Source: Acidobacteriota bacterium
GTDB taxonomy: Bacteria > Acidobacteriota > Terriglobia > UBA7540
Reading direction: 5' to 3'
DNA length: 5,564 bases
Assembly: GCA_021827245.1 (NCBI GenBank)
Contig: JAKAWN010000443.1
Span: 1-5,564 of the forward strand
In this document: positions 1-4,298 of the stretch, piece after piece
How positions within the stretch are numbered: position 1 is the stretch's first letter
How the letters are laid out: every line of letters starts with the position of its first letter
Program-made: the position numbers and the translations under genes
Notes under the pieces: generated by a model
What the model was told of the DNA's origin: nothing
What the model saw: only the letters and a program-made list of their open reading frames with translations
The model's database searches: none

Positions 1-224
1 GATGAGGTAGTGCTGACCGGAGTCTTCAACCGAAGGTAGAGCTCCGTCCCCGCGGGCACCGTGTGAGTCGGAACACTCTTGGTAACTTTGTGCCCCGCGC
101 CCGGCTGTCCCGGCCGCAGAGCTTGAACACCCCCGCCGGCAAACAGTGATCCCGCAGCCAGCAATGAGCAGGCCAGGGCAAAGGCAAGGGGCACTTTGCC
201 GAATTGTCTGAAATTCTCCACCAT
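1..224 (-). CDS. Secreted protein of unknown function, N-terminal part (C-terminus beyond left edge)
   Basis: Reading leftward from an ATG at 224, 74 codons run open to the window edge, so the stop lies outside. Seen: a short N-terminal region with R6 and K10, a hydrophobic stretch at about residues 11-29 (VPLAFALACSLLAAGSLFA), then a Gly/Pro-rich segment. This is a Sec-type signal peptide, with cleavage likely after A29 or A35. C19 does not sit in a good lipobox (ALAC), so a lipoprotein is less likely. The mature part begins with a spacer and then TVPAGTELYLRLKTPVST (residues 55-72). The VPAGTxLxVRLxxPlsS pattern recurs in exported proteins of Acidobacteriota, where it usually opens a small beta-rich domain of unknown role. 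The start is supported by an AGAGGG SD at 235-240, ten bases upstream. A 137-bp gap separates it from the DHH gene, so co-transcription is possible but not shown. The function is unknown and the total length cannot be judged. Confidence 0.72.
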   Translation of the reverse strand, partial: MVENFRQFGKVPLAFALACSLLAAGSLFAGGGVQALRPGQPGAGHKVTKSVPTHTVPAGTELYLRLKTPVSTTS

Positions 225-234
225 AATCACTACA

Positions 235-240
235 CCCTCT
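235..240 (-). promoter_or_regulatory. Ribosome binding site for the left-edge secreted protein
   Basis: AGAGGG on the minus strand with a ten-base spacer to the ATG at 224-222. It fixes the start of an otherwise short partial frame whose only other support is its signal peptide. Confidence 0.55.
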
Positions 241-247
241 TGCATGC

Positions 248-310
248 GATCCCGGGGATCACCTGCAGTCCACATTATGGCTGCCGCGCCGGTTTCGGGG
301 ACACAGTCCC
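248..310. repeat. Two small inverted repeats in the leader of the secreted-protein gene
   Basis: Two short dyads lie upstream of the start at 224. GATCCC-G-GGGATC spans 248-260, with 6-base arms and a 1-base centre. GGGAC-ACA-GTCCC spans 298-310, with 5-base arms and a 3-base loop. They could be operator half-sites or minor leader hairpins. They are short enough to occur by chance in GC-rich DNA, and no convincing promoter was seen around them. Confidence 0.25.
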
Positions 311-351
311 GCGCACCGGATGGAACCGGGGGACCGGCGGCATCAAACCTA

Positions 352-368
352 CCAGTACATTTTACTGG
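352..368 (-). terminator. Weak hairpin over the DHH gene stop codon
   Basis: CCAGTA at 352-357 and TACTGG at 363-368 form a 6-base inverted repeat with a 5-base loop. It overlaps the TAA stop of the phosphoesterase gene at 364-362. On the minus strand the stem is followed by TAGGTTTG, not a real U-tract, so it is at best a weak terminator or 3'-end stabiliser. The call is positional inference. Confidence 0.25.
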
Positions 369-1324
369 AGTGAGGAGCGAAGTTCCTGAACGATCTGGCC
401 GGCGATCGCGCGTCCGCGATCGATGTCACCCGGAGGCAACGATATTGCCGCTACCTTGGCGTGGCCGCCTCCGCCAAACCTCTCGCAAATGCTGGCAAGG
501 TTGGCGTCTTTCGGCGTGGGATTCCAGGGATTGCTTCCAACAGCAATTTTGATCCGTTCCTTGGACCGGCTCAGCGCCACGTTATAGACGGATTCAGGGA
601 ACAAGTAATACGGGATGAATTTATTGAAACCCTCGAAGCTTTGATCGGTGAGGTCGAGAAAAGCAACTCCATTGCTCAACTGGGCCCGCTTCCTGATAAT
701 TTCAATCGTCTTCAGGTGCCGTTCGTACAGCCGCTCAAAAGCCTGCCGGATGCGAGGCAGCGCGGCAATTTCCCCAAGCGGCTTCGTCACCAGTTCCGGT
801 ATCAGCCCGGCGACAAAGCCATTCGAAGGAGCGCCCTCAATCACCAGCGTGATCTGGGTGGCGGGATCGCGCATTTCGACCGCTGTCTTTGGATCCGGAT
901 ATTGCGCGCCGTCGATAATATCGGCCCACGAGATCATCTCGTCAAGATCCGGAGCGCAAAAGTTGAACCGCGTGGCGGCGATGTGGGCGATGAATTTGGT
1001 GCAGGAGCGAAAGGACGGATCGTAAAACTTTTTCCCACTCCGGTCCTGCCGGAAGTTTTCAGCGTCAGCCGGCGTCAGAAAAGCGCTCTGGTGATGATCA
1101 AACCACCAGGTCAGGCGCGGCGAACTCGAATACTTGAAGTCGACGATGACGTTCTCGTCGCCGTCAAACACGTCCTCATCGAAAAGCTGGCCGGCGCGGT
1201 GAAGCAATCCCTGATAAGAGAATTCCGCGTGCGGATCGAGACTCTCGCGGTAAAAACGCGAGAACAACGCTGCCGAGCAGGCGCCGTCGAAACACCGGTT
1301 GTGGAAACAAACGCGTACTTTCAT
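362..1324 (-). CDS. DHH/DHHA1 family phosphoesterase
   Basis: A 320-residue cytoplasmic protein with both halves of a DHH phosphoesterase. The N-terminal DHH domain (about 1-165) shows motif I as HNRCFDGACSA (8-18, D13), motif II VDF (D62), motif III FDHHQ with D76-H77-H78, and a motif IV-like WADIIDG (D135, D138). These acidic and His residues normally bind two Mn ions. The C-terminal DHHA1 domain (about 200-320) carries FGGGGH at 283-288, the substrate-binding Gly-rich loop. The family hydrolyses phosphodiesters such as nanoRNA, pAp or cyclic dinucleotides, and the length fits NrnA-type enzymes. Motif I lacks the usual first Asp (C11 instead), as in a less studied DHH branch, so I do not assign nrnA and the substrate is unknown. 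The reading frame extends upstream to a TTG at 1369. The ATG at 1324 is preferred because similarity begins at its MKVRVCFH and an AAGGAG lies upstream. No transmembrane or RecJ OB segments are seen. Confidence 0.9.
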   Translation of the reverse strand: MKVRVCFHNRCFDGACSAALFSRFYRESLDPHAEFSYQGLLHRAGQLFDEDVFDGDENVIVDFKYSSSPRLTWWFDHHQSAFLTPADAENFRQDRSGKKFYDPSFRSCTKFIAHIAATRFNFCAPDLDEMISWADIIDGAQYPDPKTAVEMRDPATQITLVIEGAPSNGFVAGLIPELVTKPLGEIAALPRIRQAFERLYERHLKTIEIIRKRAQLSNGVAFLDLTDQSFEGFNKFIPYYLFPESVYNVALSRSKERIKIAVGSNPWNPTPKDANLASICERFGGGGHAKVAAISLPPGDIDRGRAIAGQIVQELRSSLQ

Positions 1325-1338
1325 GACTCTTAACTGAA

Positions 1339-1344
1339 CTCCTT
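1339..1344 (-). promoter_or_regulatory. Shine-Dalgarno that supports the 1324 start of the DHH gene
   Basis: AAGGAG lies 14 bases before the ATG at 1324. The spacing is longer than ideal, and AAGAG three bases before the ATG is the only nearer purine stretch. The SD lies inside the longer frame that begins at TTG 1369, which argues against that start. Confidence 0.45.
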
Positions 1345-1381
1345 GCCCCTCCTCTACCGCGAGGCGCAAGTAACTTTGTAG

Positions 1382-1418
1382 AATTTGCTAAATTGCTCTG
1401 CTGGGGGCGAATTGTCAA
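1382..1418 (-). promoter_or_regulatory. Candidate promoter region of the DHH gene
   Basis: A perfect TTGACA -35 box on the minus strand occupies 1418-1413. At the expected distance the -10 is poor (CAATTT or AATTTA, spacer 17-18). The same place holds a small AT-rich dyad, AATTT-GCT-AAATT at 1382-1394, which could be a regulator site or simply the melting region. It sits about 60-95 bases upstream of the ATG at 1324. The -35 is convincing, but the complete promoter is inferred. Confidence 0.4.
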
Positions 1419-1460
1419 GAGAAAAGAGGACCGAATCCCGGATAGCGTCTTGGCCCCAAC

Positions 1461-1476
1461 ACGCAGCTCCCTGCGT
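1461..1476 (-). terminator. Hairpin downstream of the zinc-ribbon membrane gene
   Basis: ACGCAG (1461-1466) and CTGCGT (1471-1476) form a perfect 6-base stem with a 4-base loop, starting about 28 bases after the TAG stop at 1506-1504. On the minus strand it is followed by GTTGGGG, not a U-run, so it is not a canonical intrinsic terminator. Its position between two genes, each with its own promoter-like signal, is the main argument for termination or RNA 3'-end stabilisation. Confidence 0.35.
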
Positions 1477-1503
1477 TTCAAACCACGGCTGACCTGAGGC
1501 AAG

Positions 1504-1989
1504 CTAATGCACCTTCTCCGCTTGCTGGGCAGCCATATCTCCGATCAACGGAACCCTGTATTGCACCCCTTGATAAGCCTTATACATGAGCAGAATAACT
1601 ACTCCTATAAGGCCCATGGCAAAAACTATCCACGCCAGAGAACCCAGGATCCATCCAACCACCGGGATCAGTCCCAGTATCGAGGTCATGATGAGCAGGG
1701 CTATCGCGATCCCTATCCCGGCAACCCCCAGAAAAACCGCTTGGAAAGCATGGAAGCGCACGAACCTGTCCCTGTTGTAAGGCGCAAAAATAAGGAAGAA
1801 GACGCACGCAACCGGCCAGAGAATATAGCACAGCAGGCCCGCAATGTTATAGGCAATCCCTGGCAGGCTTAAGCCGGCCGTCTCGCCGGGCGGCGTCGTT
1901 CCGTTGCCATCCTCCACCCGAGCTCCGCAGGAACTGCAGAAGGCTGCGCCATAGCTCAGCGCTGCTCCGCAGTTTCTACAGCTCGCCAT
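1504..1989 (-). CDS. Zinc-ribbon plus DUF4870/Tic20-like membrane protein
   Basis: A 161-residue integral membrane protein. A compact zinc ribbon opens it: C4-x2-C7 and C18-x2-C21 (CRNCG and CSSCG), followed by a Gly/Pro/Thr linker to about residue 40. Three hydrophobic segments follow, at about 45-68, 84-108 and 110-136. Between the first two is NRDRFVRFHAFQAVF (72-86). This charged loop with the RFHAxQ signature is typical of the DUF4870/Tic20-like small membrane family. The short tail (137-161) is polar. Zinc-ribbon heads on such domains are common in bacteria, but their role is unknown. Regulation, a chaperone-like job and small-solute permeation are all unproven. The start is firm: GGGAGGAA lies seven bases before the ATG at 1989, and all four Cys directly follow it. 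A candidate promoter lies at 2039-2068. The gene appears to be transcribed alone. Confidence 0.88.
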   Translation of the reverse strand: MASCRNCGAALSYGAAFCSSCGARVEDGNGTTPPGETAGLSLPGIAYNIAGLLCYILWPVACVFFLIFAPYNRDRFVRFHAFQAVFLGVAGIGIAIALLIMTSILGLIPVVGWILGSLAWIVFAMGLIGVVILLMYKAYQGVQYRVPLIGDMAAQQAEKVH

Positions 1990-1996
1990 GAATTGC

Positions 1997-2004
1997 TTCC
2001 TCCC
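1997..2004 (-). promoter_or_regulatory. Strong ribosome binding site of the zinc-ribbon membrane gene
   Basis: GGGAGGAA with a seven-base spacer to the ATG at 1989-1987. This near-consensus SD makes the start unambiguous. Confidence 0.75.
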
Positions 2005-2038
2005 TGTTGGGAAACCATCTCGTGAGAGATTCAGGTTG

Positions 2039-2068
2039 TGTACAGCCTGTTGTGGCCTTGAGCGTCAA
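2039..2068 (-). promoter_or_regulatory. Candidate sigma-70-type promoter of the zinc-ribbon membrane gene
   Basis: On the minus strand TTGACG (2068-2063) resembles a -35 box. TGTACA (2044-2039) follows after an 18-base spacer as a mediocre -10 box. It would give a 5' leader of roughly 40-45 bases ending in the strong SD. The -35 box is 5/6 and the -10 box is 3/6 by comparison with consensus. Confidence 0.42.
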
Positions 2069-2071
2069 GGC
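2055..2071. repeat. Inverted repeat overlapping the -35 box (possible operator)
   Basis: GCCTTGA (2055-2061), GCG, TCAAGGC (2065-2071) is a perfect dyad with 7-base arms and a 3-base centre. The right arm and centre contain the TTGACG -35 hexamer of the candidate promoter. A repressor or activator dimer binding here would control the zinc-ribbon gene. A plain hairpin is the alternative, though its position makes an operator more attractive. Confidence 0.38.
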
Positions 2072-2349
2072 AGGCCGCTTTCTCTGATTCACCCTTCATT
2101 CTAAACTCACTGCCCCACCCGCTACAACCCACCATATGGAATGCACGATAACGCCGCTAGGCGGGCATCCTTGACAGGAAATTCCGATCACTTGTCCACA
2201 CGGGACGCAGTTGCAACCCGAACAGTGCGGGACTTGCCTGTCATCAGGAATAGATGCGAAAAGGCAGGAATAAAGGAGGATGGAGCCAGGGACTTCCGCG
2301 ACAAAACCCTCTGCGTATCAAAACCTCAGCTTCCAGAATTTGAGAAATC

Positions 2350-2556
2350 TCAGATCTCGCGCCGTGGAGGATCAGCAAGGATGCGGCTGGGCCGGTTTGC
2401 CTCCACGCGCCTCCGCAAAGCATGCGCCTTACCGCCGCCGGAGACGAATAGCTTATCGATCATCATCCAGGTCACCAGCGCAACAGGAAAATACAGCGCC
2501 ACCACAAAAGCCAGAAACTCGTAAATCTGTTGCGTCGCTGGAACTGCAATAACCAT
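2350..2556 (-). CDS. Small single-span membrane protein, hypothetical
   Basis: A 68-residue frame. The first ten residues (MVIAVPATQQ) lead into one long hydrophobic helix at about 14-33, with aromatic residues at its ends. D34-K35, a Gly patch (SGGG) and a strongly basic tail with RRR and several further Arg follow. By the positive-inside rule the tail would face the cytoplasm. I recognise no family. The ATG at 2556 has an eight-G run three bases upstream in place of a classic SD. Opposite-strand frames overlap it (2141-2524 and 2280-2552), but they lack an SD with usable spacing or any hydrophobic pattern. The helix and the start signal are the evidence. The basic, Pro-rich C-terminal third is less protein-like, so the true end or the whole gene could be spurious. 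Confidence 0.42.
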   Translation of the reverse strand: MVIAVPATQQIYEFLAFVVALYFPVALVTWMMIDKLFVSGGGKAHALRRRVEANRPSRILADPPRREI

Positions 2557-2567
2557 GGTCCCCCCCC
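2557..2567 (-). promoter_or_regulatory. G8 tract acting as a possible ribosome binding site
   Basis: Eight consecutive C on the plus strand (2560-2567) give GGGGGGGG followed by ACC directly before the ATG at 2556. It could pair with the anti-SD, but at unusually short spacing. Homopolymers of this length are prone to slippage. Confidence 0.35.
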
Positions 2568-2723
2568 ACTTCTCACCGAATCATTTCTCTTGCCGGTAAT
2601 GTCCCGGACACATCAAGCTTTAGTCCCATGTGACCACGGGGTCGAGAGATGTGCCATAGCACCGAGGTACTACGCGGCGGAAACCGGCTCTGCCCGGCGC
2701 ACATGCGCTCACAGTCCGGGCGC

Positions 2724-2784
2724 TGCCAGACAAAATGCTGATTCTTGTGTCTGGCAAATGCGTACCTGAAGCCACAGACAAGAA
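2724..2784 (-). repeat. Overlapping, mutually exclusive hairpins 3' of a small membrane gene
   Basis: TGCCAGACA (2724-2732) is perfectly complementary to TGTCTGGCA (2748-2756), with a 15-base loop. The same central segment, TTCTTGTGTCTGGC (2742-2755), can instead pair with GCCACAGACAAGAA (2771-2784), with 12 of 14 positions matched and again a 15-base loop. The two outer arms are therefore imperfect direct copies of each other. On the minus strand this begins about a dozen bases after the TGA at 2798-2796. No U-tract follows, so it is not a standard terminator. An attenuator-like switch, a palindromic repeat element or an RNA 3' structure are possible readings. Confidence 0.45.
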
Positions 2785-2795
2785 CATCCGGGTCG

Positions 2796-3002
2796 TCACC
2801 AGATCGCGGTCGGCAAAGCCTTGAATGTGTGCCAGCCCAGTATGTGCGGACCAGCGAACAATAATCCCGCTACTAATACAATCAGCGCCACCAACAGGGC
2901 CAGCCGGCGGTGTCTCTTGCTTCCCCACTTCGGTTTTGGAGGCTCCTCATGACCACCGTGAATAAGAATCAAACCACCCGATCTCTCCAGCCGTATCGCC
3001 AT
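2796..3002 (-). CDS. Small single-span membrane protein with basic N-terminal region, hypothetical
   Basis: A 68-residue frame. A polar N-terminal half contains GGHEEPPKPKWGSKRHRR (16-33): an acidic pair, a Pro/Lys stretch and a basic cluster. One strongly hydrophobic helix follows at about 34-51 (LALLVALIVLVAGLLFAG), then a short tail with H53, W57, H58 and W68. The basic cluster before the helix predicts an N-in, C-out topology with about 17 residues outside. Initiation is well supported: AAGGAGG at 3009-3015 stands six bases from the ATG at 3002, the best SD in this part of the window. I recognise no family. Short anchors of this kind occur widely in soil bacteria without known function. 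It has no close upstream partner gene, and a structured region follows its stop. Confidence 0.6.
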   Translation of the reverse strand: MAIRLERSGGLILIHGGHEEPPKPKWGSKRHRRLALLVALIVLVAGLLFAGPHILGWHTFKALPTAIW

Positions 3003-3008
3003 CCTCCC

Positions 3009-3015
3009 CCTCCTT
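3009..3015 (-). promoter_or_regulatory. Strong Shine-Dalgarno before the small membrane gene at 3002
   Basis: AAGGAGG with a six-base purine-rich spacer to the ATG. This is the chief evidence that the 68-residue frame is translated. A competing frame that starts at 3141 runs through it and lacks an SD. Confidence 0.6.
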
Positions 3016-3658
3016 GTCCCCGTGTCGCCTTGAGCAATTCCGCATGAGCTTTTTCGTTAAGGAGTGGAACCTCTGCCCGCGAATGTCGATCTTCCGGATT
3101 CCTTCGATCCTCCCCGCCCGGCCTTCGCCCTGCAGTAACATGAGTTATCGGCCTTCGCGGCGGATGTCATGAGGGACCGAATGATGAGACACTGCGCAAG
3201 CCCGCGCCCTTGAAAATCCTTAGGCGCAATCCTCCGTCAGATCAAACTCCTCCTTTTGACGTATGCAATGTTACGCCGCGCGGCGCAGAACTCAATCAGG
3301 CAGGGTCTCGAAAGTGCGCCAGCAAAATACCCGATCTTCCTGTCGGGTCATTGCCCGATGGAGGTCGAAAAACGGCCGCTGCTGCATGCTTCGGCGCCTG
3401 GCCGCAAGGCGCTCGTTCTCGCGCCCGTGCTGCAACCAGAACCGGACCTTCAATGTGCAGAAGTCAGCAGGACAGATTGGAAACTTCCGAAAAGAAAAAA
3501 GAGATGATGATTTTGAACAGAAACAGGGAGGGCGCCGGCGGGTGCGTGGAATTTTCCTGCCTTGCGGAAATCGATTGGTGCGCGGGCGGGCCGCGTGATT
3601 GCCCAGCCGGGTTCGGCCAGGGAGCTCGCAATACTCGGGCCTTAAGAACGCGGCGGGC
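3016..3658. other. Long gap with no supported gene
   Basis: About 640 bases in which several frames stay open on both strands. Their translations are Arg/Cys/Ser/Pro-rich, lack hydrophobic or domain patterns, and have no usable SD. Minor sequence features are: a 10-base direct repeat CGGCCTTCGC at 3119-3128 and 3149-3158; a 12-base palindrome CGCCGCGCGGCG at 3274-3285; a small hairpin ACCCGA/TCGGGT at 3329-3334 and 3343-3348; and a purine-rich tract near 3483-3508. I see no tRNA, rRNA or transposon end. It may hold the promoter of the 3002 gene, decayed coding sequence, or an unrecognised RNA. Confidence 0.5.
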
Positions 3659-3883
3659 TCACCGGCGCTGATCAGCTTCCGGAAACGACCCGCGCGCCCC
3701 AAGTGGTGGCTCCGTCCCATGGAGCCTTAACCAATCGCTATCGAACGGCCAAGTTTCTTCCAGTCGGCGTTGGATATAGCACTCGTATAGCCTGACCTTT
3801 TTCCTCATCAGCTTCACGCGCATTCGGCTGGCCGCGACCCCGCAGAGAACTCCTATCACGAATATGACCACACCCTCAACCAT
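3659..3883 (-). CDS. Small membrane-anchored protein, hypothetical
   Basis: A 74-residue frame from ATG 3883. The N-terminus MVEGVVIFVIGVLCGVAAS (1-19) is one hydrophobic helix with hardly any leader. A basic, amphipathic stretch follows (about 20-43, with RMRVKLMRKKVRLYECYIQRR), then a polar tail with WPFDSDWL (45-52) and a Gly/Pro-rich end. This is a signal-anchor layout with an N-terminal helix and a cytoplasmic basic tail. The same frame extends to a TTG at 3907. ATG 3883 is preferred because the helix directly follows it, though its only SD-like signal is AGGT about seven bases upstream. No family is recognised. The overlapping minus frame (3292-3720) covers only its tail and looks random. 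The weak SD keeps confidence moderate. Confidence 0.48.
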   Translation of the reverse strand: MVEGVVIFVIGVLCGVAASRMRVKLMRKKVRLYECYIQRRLEETWPFDSDWLRLHGTEPPLGARGSFPEADQRR

Positions 3884-4298
3884 TGCTGACCTGCGCTCGA
3901 CGAACAATACTCATTGGGCAGACCTGCGCGTCGGAGTGACACCAACCTCCCTTCATGGCCGGAAACGAAGGTCTCGCGAGGGCATTGGAGCGAGGTTCAC
4001 TCATTCACGCTACGTCCTGAACGGAGATCAAACCGGCTGGCGGTCAGTTACTATGGAGTCGGCCTGCCACTGACAAGGCTGTACTTGAGCATTTAAATTA
4101 CCAAATAATCAACAGGGGTCGGCAGGCATCAACCAATTGAAAACAAACCACATCATTGCGACACGCGAAGATTCCCCCGGGGGAATTATCGCTGACCCAG
4201 GTAATTTCTTCGTGCCCTTTCTACACTTTACCTGTGTAGTGCTCTCCCCGGTTCCGAAGGCTTCATTCGCGAAATGGCCCCGCAGCCGAATCCTGCTT
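3884..4298. other. Intergenic region between the small anchor gene and the propeller gene
   Basis: About 415 bases with no gene I can support. Two plus-strand frames near 3864-4096 and a minus frame at 4109-4375, which overlaps the propeller gene, have no SD and no domain pattern. Recognisable sequence features are a short AT-rich patch with the palindrome ATTTAAAT at 4091-4098 and a longer dyad at 4167-4190. The promoter of the 3883 gene should lie here, but I cannot point to convincing boxes. Confidence 0.5.
4167..4190. repeat. Palindrome downstream of the propeller gene
   Basis: ATTCCCCCGGGGGAAT at 4171-4186 is a perfect 16-base palindrome. Two mismatched positions on each side and then two further paired bases extend it to 24. 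As RNA it would form a 6-base stem with a CCGG loop. No U-tract follows on the minus strand. It lies about 110 bases past the propeller stop, so it may be a protein-binding dyad or a weak 3' hairpin. Confidence 0.4.

Larger units (their letters stand above)
1990..2349. other. Intergenic region without a supported gene
   Basis: The left part (1990-2071) is the leader, promoter and dyad of the zinc-ribbon gene. From about 2072 to 2349 I see no gene. An AAAGGAGG at 2272-2279 directly abuts an ATG at 2280 on the plus strand, leaving no spacer. The frame it opens is Arg/Ser/Pro-rich with no domain, so I do not call it. A second plus frame from 2141 has no SD. Confidence 0.5.

Noticed and set aside
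461..1333. Long plus-strand open frame (290 codons)
   Set aside because: It lies wholly opposite the DHH phosphoesterase gene, whose motifs are unmistakable. Its translation has no domain and arises from the codon bias of the real gene.
1324..1369. Upstream TTG start for the DHH gene, adding 15 residues
   Set aside because: TTG is a poor start, the extra residues show no family similarity, and the AAGGAG lies inside that extension, which points to the ATG at 1324.
2141..2524. Plus-strand open frame (127 codons) overlapping the small membrane ORF
   Set aside because: There is no SD before ATG 2141, and the composition is Arg/Ser/Ala-rich without a domain or hydrophobic pattern. The opposite frame has a clean membrane helix.
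2272..2552. AAAGGAGG directly before ATG 2280 on the plus strand
   Set aside because: The SD abuts the ATG with no spacer, and the 90-codon product is a low-complexity Arg/Ser/Pro sequence. It probably occurs by chance, though it would be worth revisiting if the frame proves conserved.
2620..3141. Minus-strand frames 2620-2928 (GTG start) and 2947-3141
   Set aside because: Both overlap the 2796-3002 gene in another frame. They lack a membrane helix or motif and do not use the strong SD at 3009-3015.
3210..3671. Plus-strand open frames at 3210-3671, 3256-3507 and 3263-3598
   Set aside because: They overlap in different frames, are rich in Arg, Cys and Ser, and have no usable SD or recognised motif. 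None is better supported than the others.
3292..3720. Minus-strand open frame (142 codons)
   Set aside because: It is Arg-rich and patternless, and its start overlaps the tail of the small anchor gene at 3659. I see no SD.
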